DNA of 64,000 nucleotides from Pseudomonas sp. PSB18 (GTDB taxonomy: Bacteria; Pseudomonadota; Gammaproteobacteria; Pseudomonadales; Pseudomonadaceae): the NCBI RefSeq assembly GCF_014596565.1, contig NZ_NOIN01000012.1:62001-126000 (forward strand), written 5' to 3'. The notes below the pieces were generated by a model that worked only from the letters and a program-made list of their open reading frames with translations, did no database searches and had not been told where the DNA came from. This document shows, in pieces, positions 37,801-46,562 of the stretch (positions are counted from its first letter, which is position 1; each line of letters opens with the position of its first letter). Made by a program: the position numbers and the translations under genes.

Positions 37801-37973
37801 ACCGCGAACCCGACCACCACGACGATAATCAGCAGCAACAACCAGAACGCCCGCCAGCCATGCCGCGCGCGGCGTTTTTTTGGGGTGATAGGCGCTTCTT
37901 CCATACGTTCAGTCGGGACCATAGGTTTGTTCGAATCGGTTTGCCATAGAGCGCCCATAGTCGACTGATCCAT
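34851..37973 (-). CDS. Divergent class A penicillin-binding protein
   Basis: 1040 residues. An N-terminal cytoplasmic segment and one membrane helix (about 42-58) precede a GT51-like domain (about 120-320). There Glu190 in LLFIENRFL and GGSTLATQL are seen, but the usual Lys-x-x-Glu region reads GEKIRQM, so one catalytic Glu may be Gln259. The transpeptidase domain has an intact SxxK (S521-TAK524), SxN (S627-I-N629) and KTG (GGKTGTGDN). It is predicted to synthesise or crosslink peptidoglycan. Several Met codons occur near the start (residues 1, 6, 18, 24), and no ribosome site decides between them. It is convergent with the pilus operon. Confidence 0.85.
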   Translation of the reverse strand: MDQSTMGALWQTDSNKPMVPTERMEEAPITPKKRRARHGWRAFWLLLLIIVVVVGFAVAKEMRTSRFQAREISKYAASLSYSLQPGPSDAIVYPGAGPFDRRLGYSSLGEFLPRLLKRNYVIQTQTRFSPALMDYIGKGLFVPYTEKIQAGLTITDCRAAPLYQFKYPQQLYASFDAIPPVVVQSLLFIENRFLLDPRQPQANPAVDWPRFGMAAWSQVAKLLSLPGQSAGGSTLATQLEKYRHSPDGLTVSGGEKIRQMISASVRAYRTGPQTLEARQRIVRDYLNSVPLSAVPGHGEVHGMAEGLRVWYGADFNRANEQLFSTATDPRSLAEKGLALRQMLSLMIAQRRPSHYLSKGHDELASLTDSHIRLLAQNGVIDGALADAALASQVSYRDWVQQPTIQPNETNKGISAARSRLATLLDRPLYDLDRLDLSATSTLQNDLQTQATEYLKRLADPAFATEIGLMGERLLTPTSTTQVRYSFTLLELTPDGSRVRVQTDSTDQPFDINEGSKLELGSTAKLRVLTTYLQIIAELHDRYGAETPAALKKVEVAEQDRLSRWAVDYLIQNSDRSLPKMLEAALDRTYSASPGEAFFTGGGLHTFHNFRSEDNGRNPTLRDALRESINLPFIRLMRDLVRYATYAGPNSSAELLKDDSDPRRQEYLAQFADREGTSFLLRFWKKYQKKDTSQRLETFLDSMHPTAIRLAAVHRYFFPNDSQDSFNRFVRSHLQSAKNAEKLTDERLERLYQSYGPGAYDLPDQGFIAKVHPLDLWLMGYLLNNPDAKFSQIVKASEFERQEVYSWLFKSRHKSARDSRIRTMLEIEAFLDIHQRWQKVGYPFDHLVPSLATAIGSSGDRPAALAELVGTILNDGIRQPALRVDSLHFAVDTPYETQLINDPDKGKRVMPAEVAQALRGALSQVVDAGTAKRVAGSFKLADGTPLAMGGKTGTGDNRIEAIGAGGRILSSKSINRTATFVFYIGDSHFGTLTAYVPGASAQNFKFTSALPVQVLKGMAPFLMPYLQPGSHTQCTPLVARQ

Positions 37974-38082
37974 TCACGCAGATTGATCGGACTTGCTTGA
38001 AGCTTAGACGGTGGTTTGCGTGGGGGAGGGGAAAATTGTGGACAGGCCGGCACCCTGAAATCCTGTAGACACCATGAAACCC

Positions 38083-38217
38083 CTGTGGCGAGGGGATTTA
38101 TCCCCGCTGGGGCGCGAAGCGGCCCTAAAACAGTCGATTAGATCTGCCTGATGTATCGAGGTAGTCTGGTTTTAGGGCCGCTGCGCAGCCCAGCGGGGAT
38201 AAATCCCCTCGCCACAG
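38083..38217. repeat. REPIN at the 3' flank of the RAYT gene
   Basis: CTGTGGCGAGGGGATTTATC at the left and its complement at the right enclose GGGCCGCT-type arms. It abuts the stop codon of the transposase (38220). Confidence 0.9.
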
Positions 38218-38219
38218 CT

Positions 38220-38678
38220 TCAGAGCCATATGGCGTCCCACAACGGGTAATCGCCAATACGATCCACCAGCCCTGCACGAAGCGGGTTGGCAATGATGTA
38301 GCGGGCGAAGGGCAGCAGGTCTTCGTTGTCGCGGATCGCACGGTCGTGGAAGCCGCTTTGCCAGAGCGGGCCGGACGCCCCGGTCCGACTGTTGACGCTG
38401 TGTGTGCATCGAGCTTTTGTGGCACCAATGACTCGACTCAGAGGGGTATTGTTGATTTGAACCAGCCAATGGAAATGATCCGGCATCACCACCCAGGCCA
38501 AGGACTTGACCTGGCCCGAGTCATGGGCTCGTTTAAATTCAGCGACTAACAATCTTCCAACGTTCCAGTCAGCGAATATTGGGCGTCGTCGATGAATGAC
38601 AGCCGTTACCAGGTAGCCGCGCCCTTGCTCCGAACAGCGACCTTGGCGCAAGCGATGGGAATTGGGGCGTGGATGCAT
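38220..38678 (-). CDS. REP-associated tyrosine transposase (RAYT)
   Basis: 152 residues from the ATG at 38678 (MHPRPNSHRLRQGRCSEQGR). An upstream in-frame ATG at 38735 is possible. It is an IS200/IS605-like Y1 domain: HUH motif in VVMPDHFHWLVQ, then GPLWQSGFHDRAIRDNEDLL and ARYIIANPLRAGLV with the candidate catalytic Tyr. RAYTs are single-copy domesticated transposases linked to REP sequences. The gene is bracketed by two REPINs of the GTGGCGAGGGGAT family. Confidence 0.93.
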   Translation of the reverse strand: MHPRPNSHRLRQGRCSEQGRGYLVTAVIHRRRPIFADWNVGRLLVAEFKRAHDSGQVKSLAWVVMPDHFHWLVQINNTPLSRVIGATKARCTHSVNSRTGASGPLWQSGFHDRAIRDNEDLLPFARYIIANPLRAGLVDRIGDYPLWDAIWL

Positions 38679-38780
38679 TCCTTGCTTCCCTGTGAGAGAG
38701 GTGTCAATGCAGCCTAGCCGTGCAAGTGTTTCCACGAGGCTGAGACGTGTGAATGAAAATTCCGAAATCTGCGTAGTCCC

Positions 38781-38915
38781 CTGTGGCGAGGGGATTTATC
38801 CCCGCTGGGCTGCGCAGCGGCCCCATCCCCAAAGCACTCAATCTGTCTGACACACCGAATCAGCAGGTTTCAGGGCTGCTACGCAGCCCAACGGGGATAA
38901 ATCCCCTCGCCACAG
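38781..38915. repeat. REPIN at the 5' flank of the RAYT gene
   Basis: It has the same family and layout as the 3' copy (CTGTGGCGAGGGGATTTATC at the left, complement ending CCCTCGCCACAG at the right). The rest of the 510-bp gap between the RAYT and the permease (38916-39188) presumably holds the permease promoter. A TATACT hexamer occurs at 39039-39044, but I could not pair it with a -35. Confidence 0.9.
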
Positions 38916-39188
38916 GGGGGGCGGTGCTCATAAACCCCTTGTAAACCCAGTCAATACATCTCCAAAAAGCCCACTTTTGCTGCGGCTTATCCCTGAATTT
39001 CCAAAGTTTTACAGTGAAACTCTCTATCCTTGGCTTTTTATACTGCACGACCCACCGATCTTGACGTTCTGGTTTGCGGGACGGTCTGTCCACGAGGCAG
39101 GCCCGGTTTCGGCAAGGTGGCAGGCTTATCGGCCTGTGGCCTTGGGAACCCGGTGGATAATCCAATAACAAAACGGAGTTGTATCCCT

Positions 39189-40610
39189 ATGCCTGTCGGC
39201 AATCATCTGCCCCCTGGCGAGACCGCTCAGGGCGGTCCGCTCAAACGTGAACTCGGCGAACGGCATATCCGCCTGATGGCGCTCGGCGCCTGCATCGGGG
39301 TCGGGCTGTTTCTCGGTTCGGCCAAGGCCATCGAAATGGCCGGTCCGGCGATCATGCTGTCCTACATCATCGGCGGCCTGGCGATCCTGGTGATCATGCG
39401 CGCCCTCGGCGAGATGGCCGTGCACAATCCGGTGGCCGGCTCGTTCAGCCGTTATGCCCAGGATTACCTCGGCCCGCTGGCAGGTTTTCTGACCGGCTGG
39501 AACTACTGGTTCCTGTGGCTGGTGACCTGCGTGGCGGAAATCACCGCGGTGGCGGTGTACATGGGCATCTGGTTCCCCGACGTGCCCCGCTGGATCTGGG
39601 CCCTGGCCGCACTGGTCAGCATGGGCTCGATCAACCTGATCGCGGTCAAGGCCTTCGGCGAGTTCGAATTCTGGTTCGCCCTGATCAAGATCGTGACCAT
39701 CATCGCCATGGTCATCGGCGGCGTCGGCATCATCGCCTTCGGATTCGGCAACGACGGCGTGGCCCTGGGTATTTCCAACCTCTGGACCCATGGTGGGTTC
39801 ATGCCCAACGGGGTGCAGGGTGTATTGATGTCCCTGCAGATGGTGATGTTCGCCTACCTGGGCGTGGAGATGATCGGCCTGACCGCCGGTGAGGCGAAGA
39901 ACCCTCAGAAAACCATCCCCAACGCCATCGGTTCGGTGTTCTGGCGGATCCTGCTGTTCTATGTCGGCGCGTTGTTCGTGATCCTGTCGATCTACCCGTG
40001 GAACGAGATCGGCACCCAGGGCAGCCCCTTCGTGATGACGTTCGAGCGCCTGGGCATCAAGACCGCCGCCGGCATCATCAACTTCGTGGTGATCACCGCT
40101 GCGCTGTCGTCCTGTAACGGCGGCATCTTCAGCACCGGGCGGATGCTCTACAGCCTGGCGCAGAACGGCCAGGCCCCGGCCGGTTTTGCCAGGACCTCGG
40201 CCAACGGCGTACCGCGCCGGGCGTTGCTGCTGTCCATTGCCGCGTTGCTGCTGGGCGTGTTGCTCAATTACCTGGTGCCGGAAAAAGTCTTCGTCTGGGT
40301 GACCTCCATCGCCACCTTCGGGGCGATCTGGACCTGGGTGATGATCCTGCTGGCCCAGCTCAAATTCCGCAAAGGCCTCAGCGCTTCCGAGCGTGCCGCC
40401 CTGAAATACCGCATGTGGCTTTACCCGGTCAGCTCGTACCTGGCGCTGGCCTTCCTGGTGCTGGTGGTGGGGCTGATGGCGTACTTCCCGGATACACGGG
40501 TGGCGCTGTATGTGGGGCCGGCGTTTCTGGTGCTGTTGACGGTATTGTTCTACACCTTCAAGTTGCAGCCGACGGGTGAGGCGCAAGGTGCGGTGAGTTC
40601 GGTTCAGTGA
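39189..40610 (+). CDS. proY: APC-family amino acid permease (ProY-like)
   Basis: 473 residues from the ATG at 39189, with CGGAG upstream. An open frame beginning at 39030 was not used. It is an inner-membrane amino acid/proton symporter with about twelve hydrophobic helices. Motifs are RHIRLMALGACIGVGLFLGS, HNPVAGSFSRYAQDYLGPLA, GLTAGEAKNPQKTIPNAI and IYPWNEIGTQGSPFV. These align well from memory with E. coli ProY, so proline or a related amino acid is a reasonable substrate guess. It is monocistronic by context. Confidence 0.85.
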   Translation: MPVGNHLPPGETAQGGPLKRELGERHIRLMALGACIGVGLFLGSAKAIEMAGPAIMLSYIIGGLAILVIMRALGEMAVHNPVAGSFSRYAQDYLGPLAGFLTGWNYWFLWLVTCVAEITAVAVYMGIWFPDVPRWIWALAALVSMGSINLIAVKAFGEFEFWFALIKIVTIIAMVIGGVGIIAFGFGNDGVALGISNLWTHGGFMPNGVQGVLMSLQMVMFAYLGVEMIGLTAGEAKNPQKTIPNAIGSVFWRILLFYVGALFVILSIYPWNEIGTQGSPFVMTFERLGIKTAAGIINFVVITAALSSCNGGIFSTGRMLYSLAQNGQAPAGFARTSANGVPRRALLLSIAALLLGVLLNYLVPEKVFVWVTSIATFGAIWTWVMILLAQLKFRKGLSASERAALKYRMWLYPVSSYLALAFLVLVVGLMAYFPDTRVALYVGPAFLVLLTVLFYTFKLQPTGEAQGAVSSVQ

Positions 40611-40678
40611 GGTGATAGATCCGGCGAGGCTATTGTCAGGCTTGACGGTAGCCTCGCTCGATTCCGAATGATCGAGCG

Positions 40679-42967
40679 CTAACGCAATGACGTCTCCCGC
40701 AGCCACCGTGGAATGGCCGAGCGTTGTTCGTTCAGGTGTGTCCCTGATGTCACTTCGAAACTGGCCTGGTTATCAGTGGCGGAGCTACCTCCGACGTATA
40801 CCGTGAATGTCCCGGACTCGACAACCGGTAGATAATCGGTATCGAGCGACGCGAAGTCGTCTTGATCGAGCGTGAACCCTACGGTTTTTGTTTCCCCTGG
40901 CGCCTTGGAGAAACCACGTAGCGTGCGGACGGGCCGTGTGACGCTCGCGACATTCTGGCGCAAATACAACTGCACCGTTTCGTCACCGCCTCGTTGACCG
41001 CTGTTGCGAACGTTCACCTGTACGTTCAGCGTTTCATTGAAGGCCAACCGCTGTTTACTGAGGATCGGGGTTTCATAGGTGAACGTGGTGTAGCTCAGGC
41101 CGTGGCCGAATGGATAGAGTGGTGTCCACTGTTCATCCAGGTATCCGGAGGCATACGGGTTGGTTATGCTCGGTGGCCGTCCGGTATTTTTATGGGCGTG
41201 GTAAATCGGAATCTGTCCCACCGATCGTGGGAATGTGATGGGAAGCTTGCCGCTGGGGTTAATATCGCCAAACAGCACGTCGGCAACCGCGTGGCCCGTC
41301 TCCGAACCCAGAAACCAGGTTTCGAGAATCGCAGGCGCTTGTTCGTCCACGGCGGGGAGGGTCAGTGGCCGGCCATTCATGAGTATGACCACCACAGGTT
41401 TGCCCGTGTTGGTCAGTTCCCCGAGTAACGCATTCTGCGTTCCAGGCAAGCCGAGGGAGGTGCGACTGCGGGCTTCACCGCTCATGTCTCCGGTTTCGCC
41501 AAGCACGGCGACGATCACGTCGGCGTCGCTCGTCACCTGTTCAATTTCCTTCATGACTGGAATGTCGCTGTTCTCAGGAGAACCCATGGGCAGGTAGTTA
41601 ATCTCCGTTGCGGGTGATACAGCGCGCTTTATACCCTCCAGGACGGTGATCGAATCTTCGGCATGTCCATCTCCGTACCAGGGGCCCAATGTCGATTGCG
41701 CATCGTTTGCCAGGGGGCCGACGACGACGAGCTTGCGCAGATTTTTAGACAGCGGCAGCAACGCTCGGTCGTTTTTCAGCAACACAATGGATTTTTGCGC
41801 GGCTTCCCGTGCCAGCGCACGGGTGTGAGAGGTCAGAAGTAGAGCCCGCTCTCGGGCCGGATCGCTATAGCGATAAGGATCTTCGAATAACCCCAGCCGC
41901 TGTTTTGCCAGTAGCACCCGTCGTACTGCATCGTTCAACCGCTCCTCTGGAACCTGACCGCTACGTATCAAAGCCGGTAATTGGGAAACGTAGTCGACAC
42001 CGACCATGTCCACATCGACTGTCGCATTGAAGGCCCGCAGGGCGGCCGCTTGGGACGTCGAAGCGACGCCGTGCTGGATCAGTTCATGGATACCGGCGAA
42101 ATCGCCGACGACGAGCCCTTGGAACCCCCACTCCTTGCGCAGTTTATCCTTCAGCAATCGTTGGCTGGCGTGCATGGGGGTACCGTTTACCTCGTTGAAT
42201 CCCGGCATGATCGCATCGACGCCAGCCTGTACCGCGGCACGAAACGGCGTGAGATAGACCTCCTCGAGCGTACGTTCGGATATATCGGAAGTGTTGTAGT
42301 CACGCCCACCTTCCGCGGCACCGTAACCGACGAAATGTTTGGCGGTAGAAAGCATCTTCTCCGTATTGGGAGCGTCCTCACCGCGAAAGCCGCGGACGCG
42401 TGAAGCCGCCAGCGCTGAGGCCAGAAATGGATCTTCACCGGCACCTTCGACCACTCGCCCCCAACGGGGGTCCCGGGTGATGTCCACCATGGGGGCGTAG
42501 GTCCAATGCACACCTGCGGCCGTTGCTTCTACGGCGGCTGCCCTTGCGGTACGTCGCGACAGGTCCGGATCCCAGGCCGATGCCTCGGCCAACGGCACGG
42601 GGAAGACGGTGCGGAATCCATGGATCACATCGAAGGAAAACAACAGTGGAATATGCAGACGCGAGCCTTGCACGGCCTGCTGCTGTACTTTTCGGGTGTT
42701 TTCCGCGCCATACACTCCGAGCACCGAACCAACATCCGCGACGTCAGGGAGGCGCAGGCCTTTGGTGTCGATCATCGGGCCAGTGGCCGTGAGTTGCATG
42801 CCCAGTTGAGTCAATTGGCCGGCTTTTTCTTCGAGCGTCATCTGCCCAATCAACTGTTCGATAAAGACCCTCTTATTTCTATCCGGGTCGTTATCGCCGC
42901 TTGTGGGTTCCAATCCGATCATGACAAGCAGTGTACCAACCAGGGTGGCTATAAAAAGATGGTTCAT
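40679..42967 (-). CDS. bglX: Periplasmic GH3 beta-glucosidase (BglX type)
   Basis: 762 residues with an N-terminal signal/anchor (MNHLFIATLVGTLLVMIGL). GH3 landmarks are an N-terminal barrel (KHFVGYGAAEGGRDYNTSDI, then GFQGLVVGDFAGI with the nucleophile Asp), an alpha/beta sandwich (KSIVLLKNDRALLPL, AILETWFLGSETGHAVADVL) and a C-terminal FnIII-like domain (GLSYTTFTYE to the end). It is predicted to release glucose from beta-glucan oligosaccharides in the periplasm. It starts 25 bp after the upstream opgD-like gene. Codon choice looks less GC3-rich than in neighbours. Confidence 0.92.
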   Translation of the reverse strand: MNHLFIATLVGTLLVMIGLEPTSGDNDPDRNKRVFIEQLIGQMTLEEKAGQLTQLGMQLTATGPMIDTKGLRLPDVADVGSVLGVYGAENTRKVQQQAVQGSRLHIPLLFSFDVIHGFRTVFPVPLAEASAWDPDLSRRTARAAAVEATAAGVHWTYAPMVDITRDPRWGRVVEGAGEDPFLASALAASRVRGFRGEDAPNTEKMLSTAKHFVGYGAAEGGRDYNTSDISERTLEEVYLTPFRAAVQAGVDAIMPGFNEVNGTPMHASQRLLKDKLRKEWGFQGLVVGDFAGIHELIQHGVASTSQAAALRAFNATVDVDMVGVDYVSQLPALIRSGQVPEERLNDAVRRVLLAKQRLGLFEDPYRYSDPARERALLLTSHTRALAREAAQKSIVLLKNDRALLPLSKNLRKLVVVGPLANDAQSTLGPWYGDGHAEDSITVLEGIKRAVSPATEINYLPMGSPENSDIPVMKEIEQVTSDADVIVAVLGETGDMSGEARSRTSLGLPGTQNALLGELTNTGKPVVVILMNGRPLTLPAVDEQAPAILETWFLGSETGHAVADVLFGDINPSGKLPITFPRSVGQIPIYHAHKNTGRPPSITNPYASGYLDEQWTPLYPFGHGLSYTTFTYETPILSKQRLAFNETLNVQVNVRNSGQRGGDETVQLYLRQNVASVTRPVRTLRGFSKAPGETKTVGFTLDQDDFASLDTDYLPVVESGTFTVYVGGSSATDNQASFEVTSGTHLNEQRSAIPRWLRETSLR

Positions 42968-42992
42968 GGTGTCGGACCCTTCGCAGGCGACG

Positions 42993-44642
42993 TCAGGTGG
43001 GCACCGGATACATCTTCTTCGCGGCTGATGGAGGTTCGGTGGTGTGGTACTGGTAAAGCCAGGTTTCGGTAAGCGTCTCGCCTTCGAGGCTCAGATACAG
43101 GCGCATTTCGACCGGCTCGCCCGGCTCGACACTCAAATCGAATTGCGCGTACCAGCGACCGGCTCGTCCGTCTGGGACTATTCCCGAAAAAATATTCGAA
43201 AACGTCCCTCTGGAGGCCCAGAGCACGGCTTCGGGTCTTTCGCTCGGGGAGAGTTTTTCCAGCGGCGCGCCTGAGAATTCGACGAAGAACTTGCGTACGC
43301 CCTTGGGTCGCGGCCGGCCCGCCAGGCCTCCATTCCCCAGGCGTGTTGCCACGCAGCGTGCGAGGCTGGAGGGATAGGGTTCTTCGGACAGCCAATGCAG
43401 CCGATATTTGAAACGGTATTGATTACCAGCCTCGGCGGGCTCTTTGGGGACCCACATTGCGACGATATTGTCGTGAATCTCATCGTCAGTCGGGATTTCC
43501 ACCAACTGTACGCTGCCGGCTCCCCAGTCCCCCAATGGCTCGACCCACAAGCTGGGACGGCGTTCATAGTGCACCCCGTCCAAGTAATGGTCGAAAGAGC
43601 GATCTCGCTGGAGCAGCCCGAAACCTCGGGGATTATTATCGGAAAATGCGGAGGCCATGGTGCGCGAGGGGTTGTTAAGCGGTCGCCAGATATGTTCACC
43701 CGCTCCTGTCCATAGCGCCAATCCGTCAGAGTCGTGCACTTCAGGACGCCAGTCGAGAGCGGCGGGCTTGGTCGTTTCGCCGAACCAATACATTGATGTC
43801 AGCGGTGCGATACCGAACCGATCGATATTCTGGCGTAGAAACAGCGCCGCCTCGACGTCCATCAGCACACCCTTGGTGCGGTTCAACACAAAGCGATAGG
43901 CACCACACAGACTGGGGCCTTCAAGCAACCCATACAGCGTCATGTTGGCTTGGCGATCGTCGGTGGGTGTCTCGATCCAGAATTGGGTGAAGTCCGGGAA
44001 TTCTTCGGCCATGCCCGCCTGTGCGACATTCAGCGCTATTCCCCGTGCTGAAAGACCGTATTGGTACTGCTCTCCAATGGCCCGAAAATAGGAGGCTCCG
44101 ACGAACGCCGCCCAATCGTTCTGCTTCCAATCAAGATCCTTTTGCTTGCCCAGACGGCTTTCCTGAAAACGCAAACCGGCAAATCCTATATTGGAGGCCA
44201 GTGCCTGGGCCGGGCTGTCGGTGGGCATATCGAAGAGTGATTTGTTGTAAGGGATTTCAAGGGCGACGCCGCCGGCGACGACGTGTATTTTGACCGGAAT
44301 ACGAAAGAACTCTCCGAGATGGAAGAAGGTGATGGGGTACAGGCCGGGCCCGTTGGCAAAAAGCGCACGTGTGCTGTCGAATCGAATCTTCTCCAACGCC
44401 TCGTAATCGATGTTCGACAGTAGGTGCTCGGGGATGGCGGTCGACTTGACATAGGGTTTGAGCGCCGTTGCTTCGGCGAGCAGGATCAATGTGTCGAAGC
44501 TGAAGGGAGTCGAGGTGTCGGGCGTCACGTCGCTGGCAAACGCGGGGGTAGGCAGGGGCAACGAGGCCAATGCTGCACAGAGCGAGGTGAAGCTCACGAG
44601 ATCACGGCGGGTCAACACGGTATCGTCCCTGCAATTGAACAT
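42993..44642 (-). CDS. opgD: OpgD/OpgG-family periplasmic glucan protein
   Basis: 549 residues. The N-terminus has a twin-arginine-like signal (LTRRDLVSFTSLCAALASLP), which favours OpgD over OpgG. The mature region starts FSFDTLILLAEATALKPYV and contains FFHLGEFFRIPVKIHVV, IGFAGLRFQ, FWIETPTDDRQANMTLYGLL and the C-terminal Ig-like domain ending LYQYHTTEP. OpgD acts on osmoregulated periplasmic beta-1,2-glucans and has been reported to be a beta-1,2-glucanase (GH186). It forms a two-gene unit with a GH3 beta-glucosidase and has no opgH partner here. Confidence 0.88.
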   Translation of the reverse strand: MFNCRDDTVLTRRDLVSFTSLCAALASLPLPTPAFASDVTPDTSTPFSFDTLILLAEATALKPYVKSTAIPEHLLSNIDYEALEKIRFDSTRALFANGPGLYPITFFHLGEFFRIPVKIHVVAGGVALEIPYNKSLFDMPTDSPAQALASNIGFAGLRFQESRLGKQKDLDWKQNDWAAFVGASYFRAIGEQYQYGLSARGIALNVAQAGMAEEFPDFTQFWIETPTDDRQANMTLYGLLEGPSLCGAYRFVLNRTKGVLMDVEAALFLRQNIDRFGIAPLTSMYWFGETTKPAALDWRPEVHDSDGLALWTGAGEHIWRPLNNPSRTMASAFSDNNPRGFGLLQRDRSFDHYLDGVHYERRPSLWVEPLGDWGAGSVQLVEIPTDDEIHDNIVAMWVPKEPAEAGNQYRFKYRLHWLSEEPYPSSLARCVATRLGNGGLAGRPRPKGVRKFFVEFSGAPLEKLSPSERPEAVLWASRGTFSNIFSGIVPDGRAGRWYAQFDLSVEPGEPVEMRLYLSLEGETLTETWLYQYHTTEPPSAAKKMYPVPT

Positions 44643-44764
44643 CTGAGGGGATGTTCAATTGCAGGGACGCAGCCGTCTACTGTCAGAGTTGACAGGTGGA
44701 GAGGTCCGAAACCTCGGCTGATAGAGGCATGGGGGGGCTAATGCCAGTCAGTTAAGTCACAAAC

Positions 44765-44857
44765 TGTGGGAGCACAGCTTGCTCGCGATGGCGGTAAATC
44801 AGTCAGCAACAATGTTGACTGGCCTGTCGCTATCGCGAGCAAGCTTTGCTCCCACAG
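44765..44857. repeat. REPIN, GTGGGAGC family
   Basis: CTGTGGGAGCACAGCTTGCT at the left and AGCAAGCTTTGCTCCCACAG at the right lie in the 272-bp gap between the opgD-like start and the end of the glutamate-synthase-like gene. Confidence 0.85.
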
Positions 44858-44914
44858 ACTTTGCGCCGTTTGATCCTTAACTGACTGGTATTAGCCTGGG
44901 GGCTCCGTTAACGG

Positions 44915-46534
44915 TTACGCAACCCCCACCTCCAAAGGCTCAAAACTGTCCGCCCGCGCCATCTGCCACATCCGCGAATAAAACGCGCCATTGACCTCGC
45001 CCGTCAGCAACTCCCCCGGTTTGAGAAACACATGCAACTGGGAAAACAGCTTGATCTCGGTCGCGGACATCCGTCGAACCAGGTGCTTGGGTTGCAACTG
45101 CGAAGGGTGTTCGAGGCCGGCGGCGGCGAGCATTTCCGCCAGGGCCTTGAGGGTGTTGCGGTGGAAGCTGTAGACCCGCTGGGCCTTGTCCGGGACGACC
45201 AGGGCGCGCTGGCGCAAGGTGTCCTGGGTGGCGACGCCGGTGGGGCATTTGTTGGTGTGGCAGCTTTGCGACTGGATGCAGCCGATGGCGAACATGAAGC
45301 CCCGGGCGGCGTTGGCCCAGTCGGCACCGATGGCCAGTACGCTGGCGATGTCGAAGGCGCTGACGATCTTGCCGCTGGCGCCGAGCTTGATCTTGTCCCG
45401 CAGGTTCAGCCCCACCAGAGTGTTGTGAACGAACAGCAGGCCCTCGCGCAGCGGCGCGCCGATGTGGTCGGTGAACTCGACCGGTGCGGCGCCCGTGCCG
45501 CCTTCCTTGCCGTCCACCACGATGAAGTCGGGCAGGATGCCGGTTTCCAGCATGGCCTTGGCGATCCCCATGAACTCCCAAGGATGACCCAGGCAGAACT
45601 TGAAGCCCACCGGTTTTCCACCGGACAACTCACGCAACTGCTGTACGAACCGCATCAACTCGATGGGGGTGGAGAACGCACTGTGGCAGGACGGTGAAAT
45701 GCAATCCTCACCCATGCGGATGCCGCGGGTCTCGGCGATTTCCCGGGTGACCTTGTGCTTGGGCAGAATCCCGCCGTGGCCGGGTTTGGCGCCCTGGCTC
45801 ATCTTGATCTCAATCATCCGTACTTGTGGGGTGCGGGCCTGGGCGGCGAAACGCTCCGGGTCGAAGTGGCCGTCCGGTGTGCGGCAGCCGAAGTAGCCGC
45901 TGCCCAGCTCCCAGGTCAGGTCGCCACCGTGTTCACGGTGGTAGGGGCTGATGCTGCCTTCGCCGGTGTCGTGGGCGAAGTTGCCGAGCTTCGCCCCTTG
46001 GTTCAATGCCCGGATGGCGTTGGCGCTCAGGGAACCGAAGCTCATGGCGGAGATGTTGAACACCGAGGCCGAGTACGGCTGGGTGCACTGCGGGCCGCCG
46101 ACGGTTACGCGAAAACCGCTGGGGTCGCTCAGCGGAGCCGGGCGCATGGAATGGCCGATGAATTCGAAACCGGCCTGGTAGACGTCGATCAGGGTGCCGA
46201 AGGGTTTGTCGGCGCTTTCGTTCTTGGCCCGGGAATACACCAGTGAGCGCTGGGCGCGGGAGAAGGGCAGGGCGTCGCTGTCGGATTCGAGCAGGTATTG
46301 GCGGATCTCCGGGCGAATGCCTTCGACCAGGTAGCGGATATTGCCCAGGATCGGATAGTTGCGTCGCACAGCGTGGCGTTTTTGCAGCAGGTCGAACAAC
46401 CCCAGCAGGCTCAGCAGGCCTGTCACCAGCGCGATCGGCCAGAGCCAGTCATGCGCAAGGAACGGCAGGCTGGCGAGGGTGAACAGCACACAGCCGGCAA
46501 AGAAGGCGTAACGGCTCAGTAGAGACAGGCTCAT
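44915..46534 (-). CDS. FMN-binding glutamate synthase family protein
   Basis: 539 residues from the ATG at 46534, preceded by AAGGAAAC. A longer reading runs through a REPIN and was rejected. Two N-terminal membrane helices (about 8-50) precede a GltB-type FMN barrel (VFNISAMSFGSLSANAIRAL, KMSQGAKPGHGGILP, VDGKEGGTGAAPVEFTDHIG). The 3Fe-4S motif C-x5-C-x4-C is present as CIQSQSCHTNKCPTG. There is no amidotransferase domain, so glutamate synthesis from glutamine is unlikely. The true substrate of this membrane-anchored subfamily is not established. Confidence 0.9.
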   Translation of the reverse strand: MSLSLLSRYAFFAGCVLFTLASLPFLAHDWLWPIALVTGLLSLLGLFDLLQKRHAVRRNYPILGNIRYLVEGIRPEIRQYLLESDSDALPFSRAQRSLVYSRAKNESADKPFGTLIDVYQAGFEFIGHSMRPAPLSDPSGFRVTVGGPQCTQPYSASVFNISAMSFGSLSANAIRALNQGAKLGNFAHDTGEGSISPYHREHGGDLTWELGSGYFGCRTPDGHFDPERFAAQARTPQVRMIEIKMSQGAKPGHGGILPKHKVTREIAETRGIRMGEDCISPSCHSAFSTPIELMRFVQQLRELSGGKPVGFKFCLGHPWEFMGIAKAMLETGILPDFIVVDGKEGGTGAAPVEFTDHIGAPLREGLLFVHNTLVGLNLRDKIKLGASGKIVSAFDIASVLAIGADWANAARGFMFAIGCIQSQSCHTNKCPTGVATQDTLRQRALVVPDKAQRVYSFHRNTLKALAEMLAAAGLEHPSQLQPKHLVRRMSATEIKLFSQLHVFLKPGELLTGEVNGAFYSRMWQMARADSFEPLEVGVA

Positions 46535-46562
46535 GCAGTTTCCTTGGGGTAGGGGCGAAGGG

